Shown: positions 25,632-34,394 of the stretch, one piece after another
How positions within the stretch are numbered: position 1 is the first letter of the stretch
Layout of the letters: each line of letters begins with the position of its first letter
Source: Limnohabitans sp. Jir61
Lineage (GTDB): Bacteria; Pseudomonadota; Gammaproteobacteria; Burkholderiales; Burkholderiaceae_C
Length of the DNA stretch: 64,000 bases
Assembly (NCBI RefSeq): GCF_003063545.1
Contig: NZ_NESD01000001.1
Coordinates: 558,001-622,000, forward strand
Direction: 5' to 3'
Notes under the pieces: model-generated
Database searches by the model: none
Told to the model about the DNA's origin: nothing
Seen by the model: only the letters and a program-made list of their open reading frames with translations
Position numbers and translations under genes: made by a program

Positions 25632-27479
25632 TTAGCGGCCGTAACCGCCGCCGCCACCAAAACCGCCACCACTGCGGCCGCCGCCTGAGCGGCCACCACC
25701 ACCGCCGCCGGAGCGATTGCCGCCGCCGCCGCCGCTAGGACGACGGCCAAAGCCACCACCACCGCCGCGTTTGCGTTCGGTCATGAGGTCCACGCTGGTG
25801 CGTGTGGGGTCAGGTTGGCGTTGACCGCCACCTTGAGTTTTATGGCCAAAGGCGTTTACGCCGCTTTGGGTGCCCAAGTGCGCGTTGGCACGGGGTTGGA
25901 AGTCATCGTCGTCACGGCGAGGTGCGCGAGGCGCATCAAAGTCGCGGGGTGGACGTGGTGCGTCGTTGCGCGGGCCACGGTTGTCAAACTGACGGGGTGG
26001 GCGCTGACCTTGGCCTTGAGGACGGTTGTTGCTGCGAGGTGGGCGATCACCAAATTGTTCAGTGCGCTCACCGTCGCGTGGAGGACGATCACCCACACGG
26101 TCTCGACTCACGTGGCTGTTGGGGCGAGGGGCACGGCCACCTTCACCACCTTGGCCACCACGGCCGCCGCCACCATTGCGACCACCGCCAGCGGCTTTGG
26201 TGTCGCGAATGCGTTGCATCATTTCACCGCGTGCGGCTTTGGCAGCAGCTGCCATCACGTCACGGCCTGGGGGCTTGCCTAAGCCGCCCCACAGAGTTTG
26301 GCGACCCATCGCAATGGGCTCAGCCTTTTCGTCGGCCTCAGGGCCAAAGCCCTCAACCGCCACGACAGGTACTTGCTGTTTGGTGAAGATTTCGATGTCG
26401 CGCATGAAACCTTGTTCATCCAACGACACCAAGCTCACGGCTTCACCGCTTGAGCCAGCGCGGCCTGTGCGGCCAATGCGGTGCACATAGTCTTCGCTGA
26501 TGTTGGGGATTTCGTAGTTGACCACGTGTGGCAACTCGTCAATGTCAATGCCACGTGCAGCAATGTCGGTGGCCACCAAGGCGCGGATTTCGCCGCTCTT
26601 GAAACCAGCCAAGGCTTGGGTGCGTGCGGTTTGGCTTTTGTTGCCGTGCAGCGCCATAGCGCTGATGCCGTTCTTGGTCAAGAACTCGGCCACGTTGTTG
26701 GCGCCAAACTTGGTGCGTGTAAACACCAGTACTTGGCTCCAGTTGTGCTCGTTGATGATGTGTGCGAGCAAAGCCTTCTTCTTGCCGCGGCCCACAGGGT
26801 GAACCACTTGCGTGATGCGTTGCACCGTGGTGTTACTGGGGGTGACTTGAATGCTCTGTGGGTCTTTGAGCAGGTTGTTGGCCAGTTCGCGAATTTCGTC
26901 GCTAAAGGTGGCTGAGAACAGCAAGCTTTGTTTGTCTTTGGGCACCAAGGCCAAGATCTTCTTGACGTCGTGGATGAAGCCCATGTCCAACATCCGGTCG
27001 GCTTCGTCGAGCACCAAAATTTCCACGGTGGACAAATCGAGCAAGCCTTGCTGTTGCAAGTCGAGCAAGCGGCCGGGGGTGGCCACCAAAATATCCACGC
27101 CTTTTTTGATGCGGGCTACTTGGGGGTTCATGCCCACGCCGCCAAAAATGACGGTGGAGGTGAGTTGCAGGTATTTGCCGTAGTTACGCACGGACTCTTC
27201 CACTTGGGCTGCGAGTTCGCGGGTGGGGGTCAGCACCAGGGCGCGCACGCCATACACGCCAAACTTGTTTTCTTTGCTGCGGCTCATGGTGAGCTTGTGC
27301 AGCATGGGCAGTGTGAACGCCGCTGTTTTACCCGTGCCGGTTTGGGCACCTGCCAACAAGTCGTGGCCAGCGAGAACCGCTGGAATGGCTTGGGCTTGGA
27401 TAGGGGTGGGAGTTTCGTAGCCCTGTTCGGCCACAGCTTTTTGGATGGCCGGAGCCAAATTTAAATCTTCAAATTTCAT
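25632..27479 (-). CDS. rhlE: DEAD-box RNA helicase, RhlE-like
   Basis: A 615-residue ATP-dependent RNA helicase. Motifs in order: Q motif ([26 protein letters not shown] split by phenylalanine upstream), motif I AQTGTGKT (45-52), DEAD in [16 protein letters not shown] in [22 protein letters not shown] and [11 protein letters not shown] long basic Gly/Arg/Asn-rich tail from about residue 430 ends in runs of glycine with RSGGG units, as in RhlE proteins that use the tail for RNA binding. RhlE acts in ribosome assembly and RNA decay. I used the ATG at 27479 because the Q motif follows at once. Convergent with the ferredoxin gene, three bases apart. Confidence 0.93.
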   Translation of the reverse strand: MKFEDLNLAPAIQKAVAEQGYETPTPIQAQAIPAVLAGHDLLAGAQTGTGKTAAFTLPMLHKLTMSRSKENKFGVYGVRALVLTPTRELAAQVEESVRNYGKYLQLTSTVIFGGVGMNPQVARIKKGVDILVATPGRLLDLQQQGLLDLSTVEILVLDEADRMLDMGFIHDVKKILALVPKDKQSLLFSATFSDEIRELANNLLKDPQSIQVTPSNTTVQRITQVVHPVGRGKKKALLAHIINEHNWSQVLVFTRTKFGANNVAEFLTKNGISAMALHGNKSQTARTQALAGFKSGEIRALVATDIAARGIDIDELPHVVNYEIPNISEDYVHRIGRTGRAGSSGEAVSLVSLDEQGFMRDIEIFTKQQVPVVAVEGFGPEADEKAEPIAMGRQTLWGGLGKPPGRDVMAAAAKAARGEMMQRIRDTKAAGGGRNGGGGRGGQGGEGGRAPRPNSHVSRDRVGDRPPRDGERTEQFGDRPPRSNNRPQGQGQRPPRQFDNRGPRNDAPRPPRDFDAPRAPRRDDDDFQPRANAHLGTQSGVNAFGHKTQGGGQRQPDPTRTSVDLMTERKRGGGGGFGRRPSGGGGGNRSGGGGGGRSGGGRSGGGFGGGGGYGR

Positions 27480-27719
27480 GATGGAGCGCTTTATGTCAGC
27501 GCATGACACCAACCCGCTTGGCCCGAAGGCCACCCAGTCAAAGGTCGGCAATATTTACAGGTGAGCTCAAAAATCACAAACAGAAGTGTTTGGAACCAGC
27601 TCCAGCAGAAGTGCTGATGTTGCGGCAACTGGCGGCGGCAACGATGTGAATTGTCGCACGGATCCAGATAGCTGGGATAATCCACGTTTTATTGCTTCTG
27701 CTACCCGAAAGAAAAACAA

Positions 27720-29387
27720 ATGGCTCAGTACGTTTTTAGTATGAACCGCGTCGGCAAAATCGTGCCGCCCAAGCGTCAGATCTTGAAAGACATCTCCCTG
27801 TCCTTCTTCCCCGGAGCCAAGATTGGCGTGCTGGGCACCAACGGTTCAGGCAAGTCCACCTTGCTCAAAATCATGGCGGGCATCGACAAAGAGATCGAAG
27901 GTGAAGCCATTCCCATGACGGGCCTGAAGATCGGATATTTGCCCCAAGAGCCACAACTCGACCCTGAGCACACCGTGCGCCAATCGGTCGAAAGCGGCAT
28001 GGGCGAGGTCAAAGAAGCACAAGCTCGCCTCGAAGAGGTGTATGCCGCCTACGCCGAAGAAGACGCTGACTTTGACGCCCTGGCTGCCGAACAAGCCAAA
28101 CTTGAAGCCATCATTTCCGCCTCTGGTGCGGGTGACGGCTCAGACCACTTGCTGGAAATCGCCGCCGACGCGCTGCGTCTGCCCGCATGGGACGCCATCA
28201 TTGGCAAGCTCTCTGGTGGTGAAAAACGTCGCGTGGCTTTGTGTCGCTTGTTGTTGTCTAAGCCCGACATGCTGTTGCTTGACGAACCCACCAACCACTT
28301 GGACGCCGAATCGGTGGACTGGCTGGAGCAGTTCTTGGCTCGCTTCTCAGGCACAGTGGTGGCCATTACCCACGATCGTTACTTCCTCGACAACGCCGCC
28401 GAGTGGATTTTGGAACTCGACCGTGGCCACGGCATTCCTTACAAAGGTAACTACTCCACCTGGTTGGAGCAAAAAGAAGCCCGTTTGGCCACTGAGCAGC
28501 GCACCGAAGACGCACGCACCAAGGCCATGAAGAAGGAATTGGAATGGGCGCGTCAAAACCCCAAGGGTCGTCAAGCCAAGAGCAAGGCCCGTTTGGCCCG
28601 CTTTGAAGAGTTGTCCGATCACGAATACCAAAAGCGCAACGAAACCCAAGAAATTTTCATTCCAGTGGCCGAGCGTTTGGGTCATGAAGTGTTTGAGTTC
28701 AAGAACGTCAGCAAGTCTTTTGGCGACCGTTTGTTGATCGACAACCTCAGCTTCCAAGTGCCAGCTGGCGCTATTGTGGGCATCATCGGCCCCAACGGTG
28801 CGGGTAAGTCGACCTTGTTTAAGCTGATTGCTGGCAAAGAGCAGCCAGACAGCGGTGAGGTCAAGATTGGCCAAACCGTCAAGATGGCGTTTGTGGACCA
28901 GTCCCGCGACGACCTGAACGACAACAAAACCGTGTGGGAAGACATCTCGGGTGGTTTGGACATCATGAACGTGGGCAAGTTCCAAATGCCAAGCCGCGCG
29001 TATTGCGGCCGCTTCAACTTCAACGGTGGCGACCAACAAAAGAAAGTCGGCATGTTGTCCGGTGGTGAGCGTGGTCGCTTGCACTTGGCCAAGACCTTGA
29101 TCGAAGGCGGTAACGTGTTGCTGCTGGATGAACCATCCAACGACTTGGACGTGGAAACTTTGCGTGCGTTGGAAGACGCGCTGCTGGAGTTTGCCGGCTC
29201 AGTCATGGTGATCAGCCATGACCGCTGGTTCCTTGACCGTATTGCCACCCACATCTTGGCTGCTGAAGGCGATAGTCAATGGGTGTTCTTTGATGGCAAC
29301 TACCAAGAATACGAAGCGGACAAGAAGAAGCGTTTGGGTGAAGAGGGTGCTAAACCTAAGCGCGTACGTTTCAAAGCTTTGAAGTAA
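27720..29387 (+). CDS. ettA: Energy-dependent translational throttle protein EttA
   Basis: A 555-residue ABC-F protein that binds the ribosomal E site and gates the first elongation step according to ATP/ADP ratio. It has two ABC domains (Walker A GTNGSGKST and GPNGAGKST, signature LSGGE in both, Walker B LLLLDEPTNHLD and VLLLDEPSNDLD) joined by the ABC-F linker. The start MAQYVFSMNRVGKIVPPKRQI and the end KPKRVRFKALK are typical of EttA, and the length equals the E. coli protein. A strong terminator follows. Confidence 0.96.
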   Translation: MAQYVFSMNRVGKIVPPKRQILKDISLSFFPGAKIGVLGTNGSGKSTLLKIMAGIDKEIEGEAIPMTGLKIGYLPQEPQLDPEHTVRQSVESGMGEVKEAQARLEEVYAAYAEEDADFDALAAEQAKLEAIISASGAGDGSDHLLEIAADALRLPAWDAIIGKLSGGEKRRVALCRLLLSKPDMLLLDEPTNHLDAESVDWLEQFLARFSGTVVAITHDRYFLDNAAEWILELDRGHGIPYKGNYSTWLEQKEARLATEQRTEDARTKAMKKELEWARQNPKGRQAKSKARLARFEELSDHEYQKRNETQEIFIPVAERLGHEVFEFKNVSKSFGDRLLIDNLSFQVPAGAIVGIIGPNGAGKSTLFKLIAGKEQPDSGEVKIGQTVKMAFVDQSRDDLNDNKTVWEDISGGLDIMNVGKFQMPSRAYCGRFNFNGGDQQKKVGMLSGGERGRLHLAKTLIEGGNVLLLDEPSNDLDVETLRALEDALLEFAGSVMVISHDRWFLDRIATHILAAEGDSQWVFFDGNYQEYEADKKKRLGEEGAKPKRVRFKALK

Positions 29388-29406
29388 TTTTTTACTTTTC
29401 CCTGTG

Positions 29407-29442
29407 AAAGCCCAGTCACCTCGGAGGTGATTGGGCTTTTTT
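29407..29442 (+). terminator. Intrinsic terminator after ettA
   Basis: AAAGCCCAGTCACCT and AGGTGATTGGGCTTT form a 15-bp stem with one G-T wobble and a 3-base CGG loop, ending in a run of six T. Confidence 0.93.
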
Positions 29443-29593
29443 GTTTTCTAGGTGTGAATATTTCATATTTCATGAGTTTCACTTCATCATTTTTAATACT
29501 TTGATGGGTTTAATTGACTATACAATGCATACAAACGGTTACATATTTTGTATGTGGCTTTCCTCAGATTAGTTAAGAGAACAGGAACTTGTA

Positions 29594-30223
29594 ATGAATA
29601 TGCCTCCTTCTAAAGAGCCGTACGACGGCTACTGCGGTACCAGCTATGCAGCCAAAATGTTGGGTATCTCTGTGGGTACCGTTCAGGGTTTGGTTGAAAA
29701 GAACGACCTCAAAGCTTGGAAGACCCAAGGAGGTCACCGTCGCATTTCATTGCAATCCATTCAAGACTACCAACGTCGTCATAACTTGGCCCCTGCTTCC
29801 ATGATGCAAGGTGAAGACCGTTTGCGCGTGTTGGTGGTGGAAGACGACGAAAACACCCGTTTGATGTTGCAAGCAAACTTTGACCAATGGGGTTTGCCTT
29901 TGGATGCGGTCATGTATTCATCCGCCATGGAAGCATTGCTGGATATGCCGAGCTTGCAGCCTCAAGTGTTGTTGACCGATTTGAAGATGCCGAATGTGGA
30001 CGGCTTTGAGTTTTTGAAAACCCTGAGCACCCACAACCTGTTCAGCAATTTAGCTGTTGTTGTCATGACGGGCATGAGCCCGCAAGACGTGCAAGCCAAA
30101 GGCGGCTTGCCAGATGGCGTGCAAATGTTACAAAAGCCCATCGACATGGACTGGTTGCATGGTTTCTTTGATGCACTCATGTCAGTGCGTCAAATCAACC
30201 GTCGCGCACGCCAAGTTGCCTAA
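29594..30223 (+). CDS. HTH (excisionase/MerR-like) plus receiver-domain regulator
   Basis: A 209-residue protein with inverted order relative to classical response regulators. Residues 14-63 form an excisionase-type helix-turn-helix (TSYAAKMLGISVGTVQGLVEKNDLKAWKTQGGHRRIS), and residues 77-195 form a CheY-like receiver. The acidic pocket is Asp84-Asp85, the phospho-acceptor is Asp129 (LLTDLKMPNVDG), and the switch residues are Thr159 and Lys181. GAACAGGAAC precedes the ATG. No kinase gene is adjacent. The 206-base upstream gap holds the ettA terminator and an AT-rich promoter-like region around 29500-29545. The regulated genes are unknown. Confidence 0.88.
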   Translation: MNMPPSKEPYDGYCGTSYAAKMLGISVGTVQGLVEKNDLKAWKTQGGHRRISLQSIQDYQRRHNLAPASMMQGEDRLRVLVVEDDENTRLMLQANFDQWGLPLDAVMYSSAMEALLDMPSLQPQVLLTDLKMPNVDGFEFLKTLSTHNLFSNLAVVVMTGMSPQDVQAKGGLPDGVQMLQKPIDMDWLHGFFDALMSVRQINRRARQVA

Positions 30224-30285
30224 TTTATCAGCGCCCAGCGCCTGGGTGACAGCAAGGGGATTCAGAGCCAGTTAAGCTCTGCCCC

Positions 30286-31296
30286 GTGCTTAAACTATCT
30301 GCCCTCGATCAATCTGTTGCTGCCGCTGGCCGAAGCCAAGACGCGGCCATTCGCCAAACCTTAGACCTCGCTACTCAATGTGAGGCATGGGGCTATCACC
30401 GCTTTTGGGTGAGCGAGCACCACAGCCACCCCAGTATTGTGGGCACTGCGCCCGAGGTGTTGATGGCTGCTATTGCCGCACGCACCACGCGCATTCGGCT
30501 GGGCAGTGCAGGAGTCATGCTGCCGCACTACGCGCCGCTCAAAGTGGCAGAACAATTCCGTGTGCTCGATGCTTTAGCACCGGGTCGTATCGACCTTGGC
30601 GTGGGCCGCGCCCCCGGCAGCGATGGACGCACCGCGCAGCTGCTCAATCCCGATCGACATGCCTCTGACAACTTCCCGCAGCAAGTGATGGAGTTGCAGG
30701 CTTGGGTCACGGGTGATCCTATTCCCGCTGGCCACCCCGGCCACGGCGTGTATGCCTATCCCAGTGGCCCCACATCACCCGATGTCTGGATGCTCGGCAG
30801 CTCTAACTACGGCGCACAGTTGGCCGCGCATTTGGGCCTGCCTTATGCCTTTGCCTACTTCATCACCGAAGGTCAGGGCGTAGACAACGCGTTCAACCTC
30901 TACCGCGCCAACTACCGCCCCAACGAACGTAACCCCAAGCCTCGCGCCACCGTGTGTGTATGGGCCCTGGCCGCAGACACAGAGGACGAGGCGTGGCGTT
31001 TGTTCCAAAGTCGCGCGCGCTGGAAGATGGACCGCAACACAGGCCGCATCGGCGCTTTGCTGCCCCCCGAACAAGCTGTGCGCGACTACAACGCATCAGA
31101 AGAAGTGGCTATGGCCGAGCTGCGTGCAGGCGCTTTGGTGGGCAGTGGCCGCCAAGTGGCCGACAAACTACGCAAACTTGCAGAACGTTTGCAGCTCGAC
31201 GAAGTGGTGATCATCACTTGGACGCACGAGCCCGCTGCACAGGCCCGTTCGTATGAGCTGCTGGCCAAAGAGTTTTCATTGACGACATCAACTTAA
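30286..31296 (+). CDS. Luciferase-like (LLM-class) flavin-dependent monooxygenase
   Basis: A 336-residue bacterial-luciferase-fold oxidoreductase of the alkanal-monooxygenase-like (MsnO8) group. It shows LSALDQSVAAAG at the start, FWVSEHHSHPSIVGTAPEVLMAAIAARTTRIRLGSAGVMLPHY, APGRIDLGVGRAPGSD and WMLGSSNYGAQLAAHLGLPYAFA. The start codon is GTG at 30286, chosen because the fold starts immediately. Members use FMNH2 and O2 on varied substrates. It lies 21 bases upstream of the MesD-type methionine synthase gene and is likely co-transcribed, which raises the possibility of a functional link. Confidence 0.9.
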   Translation: MLKLSALDQSVAAAGRSQDAAIRQTLDLATQCEAWGYHRFWVSEHHSHPSIVGTAPEVLMAAIAARTTRIRLGSAGVMLPHYAPLKVAEQFRVLDALAPGRIDLGVGRAPGSDGRTAQLLNPDRHASDNFPQQVMELQAWVTGDPIPAGHPGHGVYAYPSGPTSPDVWMLGSSNYGAQLAAHLGLPYAFAYFITEGQGVDNAFNLYRANYRPNERNPKPRATVCVWALAADTEDEAWRLFQSRARWKMDRNTGRIGALLPPEQAVRDYNASEEVAMAELRAGALVGSGRQVADKLRKLAERLQLDEVVIITWTHEPAAQARSYELLAKEFSLTTST

Positions 31297-31317
31297 AACC
31301 AAAACGGAGACCAAACC

Positions 31318-32358
31318 ATGTTTTCAACCGCAATCGCAGGCAGTTTGCCCAAACCCGAATGGTTGGCCGAGACCAACAAACTCTGGCCCAAGTGGCAAGC
31401 CGAAGGCGATGCGCTCTTGCAAGCCAAAGCCGATGCCACGCTGTTGTGGATCAAGGCGCAAGAAGATGCTGGCCTTGATGTGATTGGTGACGGCGAGCAA
31501 TCGCGCCAACACTTTGTGCACGGCTTTTTAGAGCAGGTGGAAGGCATCGACTTTGAAAACAAAGTGACGATGGGAATTCGTAATAACCGCTATGACGCGC
31601 AAGTGCCACAAGTCATCGCCCCCCTGCGTCTCAAAGGCCGTGTGCACGCGTTTGAAGCGCAGTTGGCCCGCGCCCACACCAAGAAGAAACTCAAGTTCAC
31701 CTTGCCCGGCCCAATGACCATCGTCGACACCGTGGCCGACCGTTTTTACGGCAAGGGCAAAGACGCTGTGCAAGGCCGCATCGACATGGCGTTTGCTTTT
31801 GCTGAGCTGCTCAACCAAGAAGCCTTGGCTTTGCAAGCCGATGGCGTGGACATCATTCAGTTTGACGAACCCGCGTTCAACGTCTACCTAGAAGAAGCAG
31901 CAGACTGGGGCGTTAAAGCGCTAGAGCGCGCCGCGCAAGGTTTGACCTGCACCACCGCTGTTCACATTTGCTACGGCTACGGCATCGAAGCCAACAACAA
32001 CTGGAAGAAGACCTTGGGCGACGAGTGGCGTCAATACGAAAAAGTATTGCCCGCCTTGGCCAAGAGCAGTATCCAACAAGTGAGCTTGGAGTGTTACCAC
32101 TCGCATGTGCCGCCAGAGATGATGGCTTTGCTAGAAGGCAAAGACGTGATGGTGGGTGTGATCGACGTGGCCAGCGATGTCATTGAAACGCCAGAGCAAA
32201 TTGCCGACACCATTGGCATGGCGTTGAAGTACGTGCCTAAGAACCGTTTGATTGCGTGTACCAATTGCGGTTTAGCGCCTATGAGTCGCGAGGTGGCCAT
32301 GAAGAAGCTGCAAGCGCTGGCCGATGGCGCAGCGCTGGCGCGTCAACGCTACGCTTAA
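31318..32358 (+). CDS. mesD: MesD-type core methionine synthase (MetE C-terminal-like)
   Basis: A 346-residue protein equal to the catalytic half of cobalamin-independent methionine synthase, lacking the N-terminal folate-binding half of MetE. Zinc ligands are His216, Cys218 (VHICYGYG), Glu258 (SLEC) and Cys317 (CTNCGL). Segments GDGEQSRQHFVHGFLEQ, LPGPMTIVDTVADRFYG and VIQFDEPAFNVY-like sequence, plus KKTLGDEWRQYE, match the MesD family of folate-independent methionine synthases as I remember it. MesD is known to work with the DUF1852 protein MesX, which is not next to it here; the neighbour is an LLM monooxygenase. The family assignment rests on remembered similarity, not a search. Confidence 0.72.
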   Translation: MFSTAIAGSLPKPEWLAETNKLWPKWQAEGDALLQAKADATLLWIKAQEDAGLDVIGDGEQSRQHFVHGFLEQVEGIDFENKVTMGIRNNRYDAQVPQVIAPLRLKGRVHAFEAQLARAHTKKKLKFTLPGPMTIVDTVADRFYGKGKDAVQGRIDMAFAFAELLNQEALALQADGVDIIQFDEPAFNVYLEEAADWGVKALERAAQGLTCTTAVHICYGYGIEANNNWKKTLGDEWRQYEKVLPALAKSSIQQVSLECYHSHVPPEMMALLEGKDVMVGVIDVASDVIETPEQIADTIGMALKYVPKNRLIACTNCGLAPMSREVAMKKLQALADGAALARQRYA

Positions 32359-32380
32359 AGCAAAGTATTCAAGCGAAGGT

Positions 32381-32899
32381 TTAAGCGCAGCCGCTGTCAC
32401 CGCAGCTGCCGCTGCCGTGAATCTCGTCTTCAGGCAATGCCTCAGGCGCTGAGACGATGCCAGTCTCAGCGTCGTAGCCTACACGGCGCAGGTGCAGGGC
32501 CAAGGCCGCGTCCATGGTTTGCGCGTGTTGCGGAAACCAAATGCCCAGCTCATGTGCCATTTGGCGCATCACGGCCATGTCGCCTTTTTCACGGCCACGG
32601 CGCAAGCCTTCACGCATCACTTCGAGGATGACGTTGTGCTGCATGGTGTGGCAGTTGCTGGATGAAAACTTGGTGTCTTTCATCCACTTGTCTTCGCCGC
32701 CAAAGTGCTCTTCGGTGTGCTCGATCAGGGCAGCGAAGCGCTCGGTCAAGGTGTCGTCATCGGCCAGCTCGGTGGCGGCTAATAAGTCGACAAACTCACG
32801 GTGCGTGTCGTCCATGAAGTCCAGCTCGAGTGACAAAGCGTCAGACCAAGCGAGGGTGACTTCGCGGGTGGGCAGTGTGGCGGTGAGTGTGTCGGTCAT
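32381..32899 (-). CDS. Bacteriohemerythrin
   Basis: A 172-residue cytoplasmic hemerythrin-domain protein with a di-iron O2-binding site. The ligand set is visible: His33 (DDTHREF), His65 and Glu69 (HFGGED), His84 and His88 (CHTMQH), His125 and Asp130 (HAQTMD). Likely roles are O2 storage, sensing or delivery in a microaerobic lifestyle. The C-terminus carries an unusual extension ending in Gly/Ser and two cysteines (SCGDSGCA). It ends convergent to the mesD-like gene, 22 bases apart. The following 145 bases up to the MFS gene hold no recognisable feature. Confidence 0.9.
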   Translation of the reverse strand: MTDTLTATLPTREVTLAWSDALSLELDFMDDTHREFVDLLAATELADDDTLTERFAALIEHTEEHFGGEDKWMKDTKFSSSNCHTMQHNVILEVMREGLRRGREKGDMAVMRQMAHELGIWFPQHAQTMDAALALHLRRVGYDAETGIVSAPEALPEDEIHGSGSCGDSGCA

Positions 32900-33044
32900 G
32901 AGAGCTTTTGAGAGAGGTTACGGTTAGCGCTTGCTTGAGCGTTGGCAAATAGGCCATGCGCCAAGTTGGTCAGGCACGGTCATCGCAAGATGCTTGAGTT
33001 GCAACAATATTAATTGTAAGAAGCCGCCACGCCCTTGCGTTGGG

Positions 33045-34388
33045 TCAAACCCCGCGCAGCCAAGCTGCAAATCGGTGCAAATAACTGGGCTCGGCCATGA
33101 AGATGGCCAGCGTCACCGCCGCGTTGGCCACGCCGGTCCACAAGAAGATGTCGGGGATAGAAAGACCAGCGCTCAGCATGGCCCCAGCAATGAGCGAGCT
33201 GGCAATCATGAAGATGGCATTGATGATGTTATTGGCCGCAATGATGCGTGCCACTTCATGGGCTTTGCTCTCGATTTGAATGAGCGCATACATGGGCACG
33301 CTGTAAATGCCGGTGAATAGACTCAGCAGCAGTAAGTCGGCCATGATGCGCCAGTGTGCGCTCTGCGCCACGAAGGCGCTGATGCCCATCAGTTCAGATA
33401 CTGGCAAGTCGCCGGCGGCCACATACAAATCCACGGCAAACAGTGCCATGCCGATTGCGCCCAATGGGCTCAGACCCATCTCCACACGTCCACGGCTGAG
33501 GTATTCGCACAAGAGCGAGCCCGCGCCAATGCCCACTGAGAACAACACCAGCAGCAGCGAAGCCACTTGTGCATCGCCGTGCAACACCTCTTTAGCAAAG
33601 CTAGGGAACTGGCTTAAAAACACCGCGCCAAAAAACCACATCCAGCTGATGCCCAGCAGGGTTTGAAACACCTTGGCGTTGGCGCGTGCCAAGCGCAGGT
33701 TGCGCATGGTTTCGGTGATGGGGTTCCAGTTGATGGGCTCATCAGCGTGGGTTGCTGTGAGCGCAGGCATGCGCCCACTCATCCAGCGGCCAAACACCGC
33801 CACAGCCACGCAAGCCACAGCCACTGAGGCGTGGCCAATGTCAGGAATCGCCACCAACAAACCGCCTGCCACATTCCCCAGCAAGATGGCCACAAAGGTA
33901 CCCATCTCGGTCATGCCGTTTCCACCTGTGAGTTCGTGCTCATCCAGCACGCGTGGCAAGTACGAATATTTAGCCGGCCCAAACACGGTGGAGTGCAGGC
34001 CCATCAAGAAAGTGCAAGCCAACAGCACGGCAGCTTGCTGGGTCATAAAGCCCACAGCGGCGAGCAGCATGATGGCGATTTCACAGTTTTTCACCCATCG
34101 CATGATGGTCGTGTCTGAATACTTTTCAGCCAGTTGCCCACTGGTGGCGGAGAACAACAAATAGGGGAGGATGAACAGTGCCCCAATCACCAAGCCCGCT
34201 AAAGAGACGGGCAACCAGCTCACGCTGAGCTGGTAGGTCACCATCACGGTGAAGGCGAACTTGAACAGGTTGTCGTTCGCCGCACCGCAAAACTGCGTCC
34301 AGAAAAACGGCCCAAACCGACGTTGATTTAACAGTGCGAACTGGTTGGCTTCGCGTTGGATAAAGCTGTCGTCGTTTGGGCTGGTCAT
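33045..34388 (-). CDS. MFS transporter, lysophospholipid transporter (LplT)-like
   Basis: A 447-residue major facilitator protein with about twelve membrane segments. Family marks are FFWTQFCGAANDNLFKFAFTVMVTYQ, LFSATSGQLAEKYSDTTIMRWVKN and LLACTFLMGLHSTVFGPAKYSYLPRVL, as found in LplT and in the N-terminal half of MFS-acyltransferase fusions. LplT flips lysophospholipids inward for re-acylation. The acyltransferase half is absent and no acyltransferase gene is adjacent. It follows the thiolase gene by six bases on the same strand. Confidence 0.82.
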   Translation of the reverse strand: MTSPNDDSFIQREANQFALLNQRRFGPFFWTQFCGAANDNLFKFAFTVMVTYQLSVSWLPVSLAGLVIGALFILPYLLFSATSGQLAEKYSDTTIMRWVKNCEIAIMLLAAVGFMTQQAAVLLACTFLMGLHSTVFGPAKYSYLPRVLDEHELTGGNGMTEMGTFVAILLGNVAGGLLVAIPDIGHASVAVACVAVAVFGRWMSGRMPALTATHADEPINWNPITETMRNLRLARANAKVFQTLLGISWMWFFGAVFLSQFPSFAKEVLHGDAQVASLLLVLFSVGIGAGSLLCEYLSRGRVEMGLSPLGAIGMALFAVDLYVAAGDLPVSELMGISAFVAQSAHWRIMADLLLLSLFTGIYSVPMYALIQIESKAHEVARIIAANNIINAIFMIASSLIAGAMLSAGLSIPDIFLWTGVANAAVTLAIFMAEPSYLHRFAAWLRGV

Positions 34389-34394
34389 AGAAGA

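Noticed and set aside
25640-25760. G/C-rich tandem repeat, possible microsatellite or array
   Set aside because: It is the codon-level reflection of the glycine-rich RhlE tail, normal for this protein family.
25802-26386. Plus-strand open frames opposite the rhlE Gly/Arg-rich tail
   Set aside because: They arise from the low-complexity GGN codons of the rhlE tail read in reverse and show no domain or ribosome site.
27480-27719. 240-base gap between rhlE and ettA, checked for a small gene or RNA
   Set aside because: Only a short unsupported open frame and a weak GATAAT element (27676-27681) were seen; probably just divergent promoters.
30231-30248. CGCCCAG-CGC-CTGGGTG hairpin after the HTH-receiver gene as a terminator
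   Set aside because: The stem is short, has a wobble pair, and no T-run follows on the plus strand.
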